NCBI GenBank assembly: GCA_038363925.1
Contig: JAQQWL010000002.1
Span: 3,720,001-3,784,000 of the forward strand
Source: Apiospora phragmitis
Lineage: Eukaryota > Ascomycota > Sordariomycetes > Amphisphaeriales > Apiosporaceae
Direction of reading: 5' to 3'
Length of the DNA: 64,000 nt
Part shown: in pieces, positions 23,701 through 34,983 of the stretch
Numbering within the stretch: position 1 is the stretch's first letter
Layout of the letters: the number at the start of each line of letters is the position of its first letter
Made by a program: the position numbers and the translations under genes
The notes under the pieces: model-generated
Database searches by the model: none
What the model was told of the DNA's origin: nothing
Seen by the model: only the letters and a program-made list of their open reading frames with translations

Positions 23701-25737
23701 CTTTTGCTTCGGGTATCTCGGTAGCAGTACCTGTCACCTGTGCATGTTGTTTGCGCAGCTTGGGTAGGAGGGAATGTGGACTGCCGTTCATAGACTTCTA
23801 AACGGTAGGCCTATCTTTGTCCACGTTGCAGTGGCGATTTAGGCACAGCCATCCATCTTTTTGGAGTAGGAATGCATCTTCGACTTACATTGCCGTCTTC
23901 GGCACCGCATGCCAATTGTGCTGGGTGGGCAATGCTACAGTAAATGAAATTGTGCAGACAGGACAGGCCTGAAAGGCCACCCCCCCTCACACTCAGCTCG
24001 CCTGGCCAGCGACAAATAGGCGGAAACAGTCCAGCTGAGGACGAATCAACGATCGGCCCTCCATCCCGTCACCTTACTTGCATACATCTGCCAATTTGCC
24101 TAGCCTTGGACTGATTGTACCCACTGTCTTAGAACCCACGACGAGATGAACTGCACTGAAAAAGGAAGACAGAATAGACAGCTAGACAGACAGGATATTC
24201 GGTAATCCACACTCAGGAGGCAGTGTTTTAGGTTACGAGGAAAACCAAATCGAACATTATGACACGTTCCAGAATGTGCGAGTTCTTCGTCTGTCATACA
24301 TCTCAGCACCAAGATCATGCATAACGTTGGCAGATTGCTTACTTGAGGCTGGGTTCAAATGGGTCCCCTCCGGGGACCAATCCCCAAACGTCGATCCAAT
24401 GCCGATTCGCCACTGCTTGCCTACATACTGTTTTCTTTCGTTGTTGTCAATTGGAAGAAGCTGAGAAGAAGCTGAGAAGCAGCTTGTCACGGGAAACGCG
24501 ACACACATAAGACAGGAACAGCTGGAGTTTATGCACAAATCTATCTACGAAGCGCTCGTGGAAAAAGCATGCAATTGTATAGTCAATGTTTGCGACAGGC
24601 CCCGTGATCATCAGGGAGCAATGTCGAGTCGAAGACATATTCTGGTACAGCCATCGGCAGAAGCCCAAGACGGTAGTATCGATGTCCTTGGACAGAGGGT
24701 CGGCGGGTAGAACGGGCAAGTTTTGCAGCGGTGATAGAGGAGGTGAGCATCGCAACGGTTAAAGGACCCTCAGGGCTAACCTCCAAGCGTCATGCTTGGC
24801 AGGCCAAGCACGTTTTATTAGCTCTTAGAGGCTTAGCTTGCCGATAGCTTGGGTACTTTCTGCCACCCGCGCTGAACGTCTGGTTGGTCTGGCGTGCTTG
24901 TCTACGACTCTACGCCGTACCCATACCTCCCGACCTTCCCATTATGCCTGCTCCCTGCCTGCTCCCCCTCCAGATGCACCAGACAGCGCAAGCGATGAAG
25001 CAAGCAGGGAAAAGCATTGGATTTTAAATTATACGGGGCACCGAGTCGCCGTACCAACCCACTGCCTTGTCGACTGAGAAGGTTGGAAACGTCCATTTGA
25101 TTTCGTCTGTTGTTTTCCTTCTTGTTCACACACCACACCATCAACGGTTTATGCTACCGAGACGCCAGCATCGCCAGAATAATAGGACGAAGGAAAAAAC
25201 CATTACGAGGCTGGGAAGACAGGAGGAGTTACGGTGTCCAGAAAACAAAACCCACCAGACAGGAGAGAGGAAAACCAATACTCGCTACAAGTAAAGTAGT
25301 GCCCAAGACCAGGCGACCCACTTGTTCCAGGAACTCAAGTTATTAAAAATCGAGGTCGAGTCCCTTTTGTCGCGCAAGTCAAGGCGGCACGCACCACACC
25401 TCACACCATCTTCGCACACATACTGTATCCAACGCCGCTTTCGTCGGTTTCGGTCGCTCGACGCTGAAGCAAGCAAGCGAGCCGTTACTGCCTTCAAACA
25501 GCCACAATATACTCGTCTTGACATCAACAGGCCAAGCGAATCTTCCATTCCGTCTGGAGCAATCGCTTCCTCCCTTTCGAACGCTCGTCACCTGCGACAC
25601 ATTCTACTTGCCTTGAGCTCCAGCTGGAGGAGAGAAGCTGTCGAAGACATTGCACAGACCTGCACGCCTCTCTGTGCGAAGTGCCTAATACCATCAACCA
25701 CAATAATAACGAATTGGCCACGCGCAATCTTGATCAA
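17713..25737. other. Eight-kilobase gene-poor region between sugar porter and CHS7-like gene
   Basis: The two flanking genes are divergent, so their promoters lie at the two ends. Between ~18100 and ~25000 I find no open frame with a recognisable domain. The longest candidates (19978-20361 plus, 24257-24538 minus) lack homology I can name. Contents include a C13 run at 19509-19521, a perfect 7-bp hairpin at 24362-24378 (GGTCCCC/GGGGACC), an 11-bp GAAGCTGAGAA tandem near 24457, and two copies of GCAGTCACNATAAGAGNCG near 23148 and 23276. It could hold decayed transposons, RNA genes or orphan genes; nothing seen proves any of these. The stretch 25370-25737 is CT-rich like a leader for the CHS7-like gene. 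Confidence 0.5.
19509..19521 (+). repeat. C13 homopolymer
   Basis: Thirteen C in a row within non-coding sequence; length uncertain for the reason given for other homopolymers here. Confidence 0.7.
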
Positions 25738-26978
25738 ATGGGGTCGACGGATTTTGGCAAGTTTAATGTAGGTTTAGTCCAATCTTGCCCCTCGCGCGCG
25801 CGACAATCGCGACAGTCGCATCCGGCTCTCTTGTGATTACTCTTGCTGATCAGCTGTCACGGACAATAGGCCTTCTGCCGCGATGCAACCTTGCCCGTGT
25901 GTAATGTAAGTGCCTTCTACCCTCGCTGTTACGGCGTTCCTGAGATCACAACTCAATACTGACATGGTGATACAGCTTTTGTCGGACTCTCACAACCAGA
26001 CGGGACCATGGGGCGGCTGCAAACTGGAGGGCATTCCACTGAGCGGTGGCCGTCAATTGGGCAACTTGGGTAAGTCTTGGTGACGGAATATCACTTTTCT
26101 CAGTGCTAATGAACCTGAAGGCTCTATATTACTCTGCGGAATCGCCATTGCAGTCTCAGCATTACTACTGTTACTATCTGAAAGGAAGAAAGCAGCTGTT
26201 GGCCGGAGGTAAGCTGAACCACCGTATGCCTCAAGTTTTTCCATGAGTGACTAACAGTTGGAAAGGGAAATGCAACTGTTCCTCGTTGGATACATTATTC
26301 TTGAGATATGCGAAATTTTCACTGTGGGAGAGTTCCCCTTGAACTCAACAGTCCGAATTGTAGGCTTTGAACCACCAAACCTCCATATGGCCTGAGCGCA
26401 TGGGCTAACTGATACTCAGGCATTCACCGGCATCCATATCGGCATGGTCATCGCAACGACGTGGATTTTGATGCTTAACGGTGTTGTCGGATACCAGGTT
26501 ATCGACGACGGAACACCACTCTCTATCGGCTTGATGGCGATATCAGGTGTCATTCTTCTGGTCGGCACTGGCTATATTGCCTTAGACACTGGATTCGACT
26601 GGACGGGGACGTTTGAGGACAGCTTGACCCCGGCCACGGGCAACCGAAACATTGCGCTCTACGTCTTGTACCAGCTCGCGCCACTGGTATTCCTGGTAGC
26701 CTTCTTTGTCCTCGAGGCGATTTTGGTCTTGCGGTGTACTTGGCGAGGTCCGACCCATGGCCTACTTGACAGGAGCTGCTCTCCTTTTCGCCATCGGTCA
26801 AATCTTCAACTACACGATCAGCCCTTATATTTGCAACGGCACTGCGGGCAAGATTGACGGTGCTCTATTCGAAACACTGTTCACTCTGCTTTCCGTCATC
26901 ATGGTCTGGATCTTCTGGTCCAGCATAACCGAAGACGACTGGCCCATTGCGACGGGACCGGCGACCGGTTATCCTTAG
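25738..26978 (+). CDS. Chs7-family chitin synthase export chaperone homologue
   Basis: Six exons: 25738-25767, 25870-25905, 25976-26069, 26121-26208, 26266-26359 and 26420-26978; 299 residues after one correction. The first two exons are 30 and 36 nt and encode MGSTDFGKFN and AFCRDATLPVCN. Then come LLSDSHNQTGPWGGC, seven predicted membrane spans, YQVIDDGTPLSIGL, LYVLYQLAPLVFLVAFFVLE, GQIFNYTISPYICNGT with GKIDGALFETLF, and MVWIFWSSITEDDWP. These match the Chs7/chitin-synthase-III export chaperone family of ER membrane proteins. In yeast, Chs7 releases Chs3 from the ER. This sequence looks like the more divergent of the fungal paralogues, so the Chs3 client is inferred only. A single extra base near 26732-26736 breaks the frame between ILVLR and VLGEVRPMAYLTG; it is not in a long homopolymer. 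Confidence 0.87.
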
Positions 26979-28457
26979 TCATATTCACGTCTCTCATTCG
27001 ACCACGGAGTTGGAGTTTTTGGTTCATGGGTATACCACTTCGTTATCATTTTATTTATTTTTGGATTCACCGGCGGACTTTTTTTGCCTAGCAACCGCGA
27101 AACCTCGTATTCCAACAAGCAACATTCTATCAGGGCCACATTGAGCCTTCTCTTTTAATAATGCGGAACACGACCATCGAAGCGCATGTACCTTGGCAGA
27201 GGTATATGCAGGGAATGAGTCGAGCTGTTCAACGATACGATATACGCGGCGAGTGAAGTTGGACTAGAGAAGCAGCATATCTTGGTCCAGACATACAGCA
27301 TGATTCCGTGGCAGATATCCTAGTCGGGTGGAAAACTGGAGAGTTTAGTAGCATAGTTGATAGTATACCCCCCATTTACGCGGCTAATGTATATGATGTC
27401 GTACGATAGATTCAAGTATTGGTTACCACCACTTCATCCAGGCGCAATCGTGATTTCGCCGTCTTGTCTTTGTTCTGAGATGATTGCTGGAGTTGATCTA
27501 CCATATGGCCTGACCAGTCTGTAGACTTTGGTCCACTGTATAAGCGTGGTGCTATGTACGCTCGGAGAGTTCCACTTTGATATTCAGAGGTTGATGTTGA
27601 TCTCTGTAATACAAGGATGGCTGACAAGAAGAGACACCCCGCCCCATGCACTTGTTCATCTCCGGGGATCCTCAACTCGCCTTCGAACAAAATATAAGTC
27701 GAGTATTGCAGCTAGGTATTCGGTGGCTACCAAACTTGAATGTGACCCTGATCCTCCTGAGCAAGTGAAGCTGTAATTACAGTGTTGCTAGTTAGACGTA
27801 TCACAGTACAGAGGCTCTAATGTATGTAGAATAAGCAACGTAGGTCAACTGCATGCAAGTGCTACTTATTTCGTGCATTACGTAGGGAGCTCATTAATGC
27901 ATGCAAGGCTACTTGTGGATTACGTCCAAGTACACCTTGGAAGTTGAGATGTGATATTCATCAAATTACCGGCAGTGGGGGGAGCTGAGAGCTGAGCTTA
28001 CAGTACAGTACAGTAGCAGAGCCGCTCGCTGCCACTGCCCCACACCCAAGCCAAGCAGCCAAGGTTGAAGGGAGGAGCTGCTAAAGAACAAAGACCAGAC
28101 AAGGCTAACAGAAATAAAGCGCGTCACAATTGACGACAGCCTCGCCGACTATCATTCTTTTTCTCCCTTGCAAGCTGCTGCCCCCATGCGCAGAAGACCA
28201 AAGACACATTCTTCGGGGCAGATTATGTGAAACCTGGCGGTTGGGTTTCCGCATCTAAGCTTAGGTCTTGCCAAATACCATCTCTGTTCGTCAAGACTTT
28301 GGATTTTCCATGCAGTAGCGCCTTCTTTCCAAGGGCACCTGGAAAGCAGCCCTGGCGTCCCTTTCCGTGACCTGTTCCCAGCTCTGGTGACTGCTTGCGC
28401 CCTTGCGCCCCGTAGCCCGTCGTTCCACAACCTTCAATTGCAAGCACCGCCGCCGCC
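26979..28457. other. Intergenic: CHS7-like 3' end and SSL1 promoter
   Basis: Tandem-gene spacer without recognisable coding sequence. It contains a three-copy ACAGT repeat at about 28000-28014. The final 350 nt should be the SSL1 promoter and leader. Confidence 0.55.
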
Positions 28458-30023
28458 ATGGCCGACTCCGACGGCGAATACAATGGCTCCGACGACGAAT
28501 TCGAGGTAGCCTCGAGCAATCCCCACGACACACGCGGACGGTCGCGACCCGATGGCAAAAAAGGGCGGGCGCAAGGAGCAGAAAACGGCGGCCTGGGAGA
28601 ACCTCCAGCGCTCCTGGGATGAAGTGACCGAGGGCGCCGACGGCTCCCTGCTGGGGGCCATCGAGGGCCTGGCCGAGGCGCAGAAGCGCGCGCGCCTGCT
28701 GAAAGACACGACGCCCCTCCAGAGAGGAATCATACGGCACCTGGTGCTCGTCCTGGACATGTCCTTCGCCATGCTCGAGAAGGATCTCCTGCCCAGTCGC
28801 CACGAACTGACCATGGCCTACACTAGGGACTTTGTACGGGAATATTTCGAGCAAAACCCCATCTCCCAGCTGAGCATTGTTGGTATGAGGGACGGTGTTG
28901 CCGTGCGCATAAGCGACATGAGCGGAAGTCCAAGCCATCACCTGGAGAAGCTGGAGGAATGGGTCAAGCAGGAGCCCCAGGGTAGTCCCAGTTTACAGAA
29001 CGCGCTGGAGATGTGTAGGGGTGCTTTGTTGTGAGTTTTCTTCCTTCCAAATCCTAGTCGAGATCGGTACAATACATTTGAGCCCAACTTTCTCATACAT
29101 CGCCTACAGTAATACCCCTTCACATGGCACACGGGAAGTCCTCGTCATCTATGGGGCCCTCATGTCCAGCGATCCTGGCGACATCCATGACACCATCAGC
29201 TCGCTGATAAAGGATCGCGTACGAGTATCAGTGGTGGGAATCGCTGCCCAGGTAGCCATCTGCGCCGAGTTATGCAGCAAAACAAATGGGGGCGATGATT
29301 CCGGCTATCGAATAGCCCTACACGAGCAGCACTTCCGCGACTTACTCCTTGAGCTCACGACACCGCCGGCAACACGTACAGAAGAACAAAGCAATGCCAG
29401 TCTGCTTATGATGGGCTTCCCCTCCCGCACCCTGGCAGAAGGGGATACAATCAACTATTGCGCATGCCACAACCGCCCCACAAGAGAGGGTTACGACTGT
29501 ACGCGCTGCGGCTCCAGAGTCTGCCGTTTACCAGCCGAATGCCCCGGCTGCGGCCTGACCCTCATTCTCTCCACCCATTTGGCCCGCTCGTATCATCACC
29601 TGTTCCCTCTACGAAACTGGGTGGAGGTTCCCTGGTCGAAGGCCACTCGCTCGAAGGCGTGCTATGCCTGCCTAGCCCCGTTTCCCGAGCCGCCAAAGGC
29701 GAAAGGCAAGGGAAAGGACAAAGTCGAGGCCGTAGCAGCGGCAGCGGCAGCAGGTGCCCCGGCTAAAGCGGCCAAACCGCCGAGGGGGCTAAGCGAGTCA
29801 AGCCGGTACGCATGTGAAGTTTGCAATAATCACTTTTGCATAGACTGTGACCTGTTTGCGCACGAGATCTCTGCACAACTGCCCGGGCTGCCAGAGTGAC
29901 ACAAGGGCAAGGGACGATCCCAATCCGGATCTGGGGATGAATGGGGTAGACGGTGATCCAACAGCGGCGGCGAATTATGTTAATGGCGGCGCCAACGGGA
30001 GCGCAATGGAGATAGACTCGTGA
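28458..30023 (+). CDS. SSL1: TFIIH core subunit Ssl1 (human p44)
   Basis: Two exons, 28458-29030 and 29110-30023, 494 residues after two corrections. Ssl1 is a structural subunit of TFIIH, acting in RNA polymerase II initiation and nucleotide-excision repair, where it stimulates the XPD helicase. It begins MADSDGEYNGSDDEFEV, as fungal Ssl1 does. The N-terminal von Willebrand A-like domain starts at DTTPLQRGIIRHLVLVLDMS and includes FVREYFEQNPISQLSIVGMR and HGTREVLVIYGALMSSDPGD. C-terminal zinc-binding parts follow: CACHNRPTREGYDCTRC, CPGCGLTLILSTHLARSYHH, and a RING-like CEVCNNHFCIDCD completed by HNCPGC. Frame breaks lie at the A6 run 28557-28562 (before KKGGRKEQKTAAWENL) and at 29866-29872, where the raw frame ends early at 29899 and would lose the last zinc ligands. 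Yeast SSL1 is essential, so both breaks are probably sequence errors. Confidence 0.93.
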
Positions 30024-30618
30024 ATGAGTCTTCACAGAAGAAACTTGTTAGCTATTAGAGACAGCTCATGATGCGAGTCGACCAAGAACGAAGTTTGAGC
30101 ATAGTAAGGACACCGGCGTTTTTTTCCCAAGGCGGAGAACGTTTGTGATCCCCTAAGGGATACTTATTTCCTCTATTGGATGGAAGCCATCTAGACGAGG
30201 CTAGAATTTTTTTATCTCCACGTATATATACTGGAACAGGGCCTTACAGCCTCCTATTGAGCTTGAATTATCAAGCACAGCACTTCAGACAAACTTGATT
30301 CACTGCTGCCTCAGTTCGTGATAGTAATTTATGATAATGATGGTGAACAGCCTATTGCTGATATAAATGTGCTCGCTTGCTTAATAATGACTATGCCTTC
30401 CTTTCCTTATGGATTCGTAACCAGACATCCTAATTGTCTTATATAATATCATATACACGTTGCAATTTCCACAGGTGTCTTGTTGTATAGGTCTTGACAT
30501 CAACCAGTCGCGGCAGCTTGGCCATCAACTGGGGACCTCAAGTTTTACTTTCTTTTCGTCCGCCCTTGGTAGTCGTTAAGTCATGTGGCAGCCTAAATAA
30601 TCATATCAATCGCATCCA
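30024..30618. terminator. Convergent terminators of SSL1 and HPPD
   Basis: A 595-nt AT-richer stretch between two stop codons. It has TATATA-like (30224-30231, 30440-30452) and TAATAATA-like elements of the kind used for fungal 3'-end formation. No coding signal. Confidence 0.5.
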
Positions 30619-31890
<1,272 letters not shown>

Positions 31891-32788
31891 ATCTGGTTGC
31901 CTGTAGTGTTGAAAAGCAGTTGGTTTGGTGTTTTGTTGAAGAAAATGAGTGCCAGTAGGTCAGTAGTAGAAGTATTAATTGCCAGCTTCGACGTTTAATA
32001 TCACGTCGATTCAAGTCAGAGAGAGCTTTGCTGTGGTAGAATCATCAATGAGTATAAGTGTGTGAAGTCCATTGTGAAATACCGAACGATATTACCATGA
32101 CTTGTAAGCCAGGGCAGACAAGCAACGGCCAAGAGCGGACCAACGTTTGCCATCCGAGTGTAGACATGCCGTTTCGAAATTCCGCACTGGAGGTTCCTTT
32201 GCTTAGCTCAGGTGGCCCGAGACAATGCCGCAAGGGCTGGTGGTATTGCTTTGAACGTAAGAGCTTGGATGCGGATATCCCATTGTTCTTGCATCCTGGA
32301 TGGCGGAATGGCGGCCGCGCTCTCCTGCTGATAGACTCGGGCCAGGCGCAAACCCGCTCGGCTACCCACGGCCATCCACGGGCGGCCGCTGCGAGTGACC
32401 ACTCAGACAGCGTCATCCTGCCATATCAATGCACCTCGACTCAACGCGGCATGCACCTGCCGGAGAATGAGGGAATCCTTATCAATTAGACTGACTGCCT
32501 AAGATTCGTAGTCACTCTTAGAAGCAACTATCGTACCCGGCAAAGATCTGTGGCGCTGAGCTTTGTTGTTTAGGAACCCCCCTATGTCACCCGTCTCAGA
32601 CTCACGACAAGACCTGAATCCTCTAAATTGTATTCTGCTTCTGTCCAGTCTATTCTCACCACGAATGCAAAGTGAACTCGAGTCATTGGAACACCGTTTG
32701 TCAGCATTTGAAGATATTACCGAGCCCGAGATTGTTATTTGGTATACCGAACAAGCCAACACACCAACCCCGAGAACCACCAGCCATC
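31891..32788. promoter_or_regulatory. Shared divergent promoter of HPPD and the TTC36-like gene
   Basis: 898 nt separate two start codons that point away from each other. Two identical palindromes GCGGCCGC lie at 32311-32318 and 32382-32389, 71 bp apart; each contains a CGGCCG core of the kind bound by Zn(II)2Cys6 regulators. The Aspergillus fumigatus tyrosine cluster is controlled by such a factor (HmgR), so these are candidate operator sites, unproven. The 143-codon frame at 32058-32489 has no recognisable content and I treat it as chance. Confidence 0.5.
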
Positions 32789-33580
32789 ATGGAGTCCACC
32801 TCACTCAGTCGGCGAGATGAGAACGTGCTGGAAAAAATGAAGGATCCTGAGTCGAACCCCCTTATGGCTGTCCTGATAGACTCGACATTGCCCAAGGATC
32901 CGAATATCCATCAGCCCTCTATTACGAACGGGTCTCCCGGCGAGAACGTGACGTAGTAGTGGCAATGCAGCAGCTTGAAATGCAGCTGGCAGGGCTGAAG
33001 ACTACCACTCCAGTTCCAGACCCTACCGAGGAATACAAGGCCTGTGTTGCTCATCTTGGCCAACTGATAGCAGAGTACCCGAATACGCAAGTGCCCGCAA
33101 CAACAGAGCCCAGGCTTTGAGACGACTTTACGGTGACAGGATGTTGTTGCATGTAGAGGACCCAACAGTCCTTGCTCAGAGCGCGGAACCCTCGGAAAAG
33201 AAGGAGGCAGCAGCAATGGCATTCTCAGATCTTGACGAAGCAGTCAAGCTGTTAACACCCAAGAGCCTGTTTTCATCATCTCCCCACAAGCGCGCAAGAC
33301 GCTGGCGCTTTCTCACACCCAGAGAGCAGCGTTGTATCATGCGACGGCGAAAGGGCTGTCGGACGGGAGCCATTTGAATATACACGAGGGTCGCAAAGAA
33401 ATCGGCTGGACCAAGATGGACTTTGAAGAAGCGGCATCTAGAGATTTCGCTTTGGGCGGGCGATATGGGAATGAAATCGCCAAGGGACTAGCTGTTGCCA
33501 CGAACGCTACAGCTAAGTTGTGTGGCCAAATAGTTCGTGAGGCTATGAAGAAGGAGTATGGTCCCGCGTTCGAAGTTTGA
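32789..33580 (+). CDS. TTC36-like tetratricopeptide-repeat protein, probable HPPD partner
   Basis: About 264 residues across three reading frames, no intron. The order of blocks matches TTC36: an N-terminal LSRRDENVLEKMKDPESNPL resembling the DQAVLQAIFNPDTPFG start of the animal protein; then LGQLIAEYPN; a TPR helix pair ASARNNRAQALRRLYGD with AFSDLDEAVKLL; a second repeat KTLALSHTQRAALYHATAKG with KMDFEEAASRDFALGGRYG; and a C-terminal helix AKLCGQIVREAMKKEYG (compare the AALCNRMLADMM of animal TTC36). Three single-base losses break it, near 32905-32913, 33084 and 33273-33280; the three pieces join in perfect family order when allowed for. Mammalian TTC36 is reported to bind and stabilise HPPD; the divergent HPPD neighbour fits that role. 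It may correspond to A. fumigatus HmgX, which I cannot confirm. Start ATG is the first in frame. Confidence 0.82.
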
Positions 33581-33591
33581 GGTTGAGGTGT
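33581..33591. other. Eleven-base gap between convergent stop codons
   Basis: The TTC36-like stop (33578-33580) and the NCE101 stop (33592-33594) are 11 nt apart, so the two 3' UTRs must overlap on opposite strands. Confidence 0.8.
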
Positions 33592-33850
33592 CTATCGCGA
33601 AGATCTCTTAGAGAGTCCAAGGCGTCTTGTCAAGCGCATGTCAGTAGAGAGCATCTCGTAGAATGCTAGCGGTCATGCTAGGGGACCATGCAGAGAGTGT
33701 TTACCTCTGTAGAGAATCAATCGTCTGTTGCGTAGTCTTGCCCTTTTCCTTCTCTTCGCGGTTGATCCGAGTAGCAGCTGCGCCAAGACCGATGACGAGA
33801 GCGAAGATTGGGTCGGCAACCTTCGAGATGATATAGGTGGGTGGTGCCAT
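33592..33850 (-). CDS. NCE101: Nce101-like small membrane protein
   Basis: Minus strand, two exons 33850-33705 and 33625-33592, 59 residues, frame intact; too short for most gene finders. It reads MAPPTYIISKVADPIFALVI, one membrane span, then TRINREEKEKGKTTQQTID and a basic end RRLGLSKRSSR. This matches fungal Nce101 (non-classical export 1), a single-span protein of about 53-60 residues named for a yeast screen for export of proteins lacking signal peptides; its real function is unsettled. The splice sites (GTAAAC donor, ACAAG acceptor) are weak but the phase and C-terminus agree with the family. Confidence 0.85.
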
Positions 33851-34325
33851 GGTGTACCGCTCGCTCAATATAAGGCGTACGATGGCTTTGCTGGTATGCA
33901 ATTGCTTGATTAACGAAATCTGCTGGGCCTATTCAATTTGCGATCAAGCTGAATATCCACCACGTCCATGTGGTGTGTTGAGTGGTGTGTTGAGTGGTGA
34001 GCTGCGTCAGTCTGGTCAATTCCTCGGGACCAGAACCGTCCCAAGCTCCGTTGCTCGTCGGCCTATCGGAAGATACTTGCAATCAAGTACCTTTCAAAGT
34101 GGGAAAAGCACTCCTATCTAATCAGGCGCTCGGGCCAGGCTTGGGACCCATAAATCGTCTTTTCTCATTGGCCATCGATTTTTGCCCTACACACAAATCC
34201 ACGATTTTTCACTGGGAACTTTTCCAGCTAGGTAGGTCAAGGTACGCCAAAGGAACATCACCAATCCTCACACACAACGTCCCTCTTTCCGACTTCATAC
34301 TTGCCCTCGACAACCCGACGACAAA
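33851..34325. promoter_or_regulatory. Divergent promoter of NCE101 and eL27
   Basis: 475 nt between divergent starts. A 12-bp direct repeat TGGTGTGTTGAG occurs at 33971-33982 and 33983-33994 with a partial third copy to 34000. A CA/CT-rich leader (34250-34325) precedes the eL27 start, as is usual for ribosomal protein genes. Confidence 0.6.
33971..34000 (+). repeat. 12-bp tandem repeat, 2.5 copies
   Basis: Unit TGGTGTGTTGAG, two exact copies plus TGGTGAG-like remainder, inside the NCE101/eL27 promoter. It may be a factor-binding array or a simple-sequence expansion. Confidence 0.75.
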
Positions 34326-34983
34326 ATGAAGTTCCTTAAGGTCGGCAGAGTTGCCATCATCACCCGCGGCCGCTACGCCGGTAAGAAGGTACGTTTCGAC
34401 AGCCAGAATTCCCGCCCCAAAGAATTATTTGTGTGTCCGTGGAGGGGAGAAGACGCAGGATCCGAACGAAATTTTTCGAAAGACGCAACGCGAGCAGTTC
34501 GACCTTGGAAGACATGATGATTATCTGGGTCACGAAGAGATCAAAGACGGCCAAGTCAGTTGCTAACTTGCCTTCGTGAAGGTCGTCATCATCCAGCCCG
34601 TCGACAGCGGCAACAAGACGCACCCTTACGGTCACGCTCTGGTTGCTGGCATCGAGCGATCCCCTGCCAAGATTACCCGCCGCATGTCCAAGACCCGCCA
34701 GGAGAAGCGCTCAAAGATCAAGCCTTTCGTCAAGGCCATCAACTACAACCATCTGATGCCCACCCGTTACACTCTTGAGCTTGAGGGTCTGAAGGGTGCC
34801 GTCACTGCCGACACCTTCAAGGAGGTCAGCCAGCGTGAGGATGCCAAGAAGAACGTGAAGAAGGTGTTGGAGGAGCGCTACACCAGCGGCAAGAACCGAT
34901 GGTTCTTCACCCCTCTGAGTATGTTACCACTGCACACTAACCGAACCTTTGATCGACCCGGCTAACCATTCGCAGGATTCTAA
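34326..34983 (+). CDS. RPL27: 60S ribosomal protein L27 (eL27)
   Basis: Three exons, 34326-34388, 34582-34918 and 34976-34983, 135 residues, frame intact. It starts MKFLKVGRVAIITRGRYAGK, the KOW-type N-terminal barrel, continued after intron 1 by VVIIQPVDSGNKTHPYGHAL, then AGIERSPAKITRRMSKTR and a basic helical region, ending KNRWFFTPLRF. The last exon is just 8 nt (rest of Arg, Phe, stop), as in many fungal RPL27 genes. eL27 is a structural protein of the large cytosolic subunit. Introns are 193 and 57 nt; a first intron directly after the start region is typical of ribosomal protein genes. Confidence 0.97.

Noticed and set aside
26735..26779. 45-nt GT..AG intron in the CHS7-like gene
   Set aside because: It would delete the family-conserved VLGEVRPMAYLTG segment.
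32058..32489. 143-codon plus-strand frame in the HPPD/TTC36 promoter
   Set aside because: No recognisable domain, it sits between two divergent starts, and its composition looks random; treated as chance.
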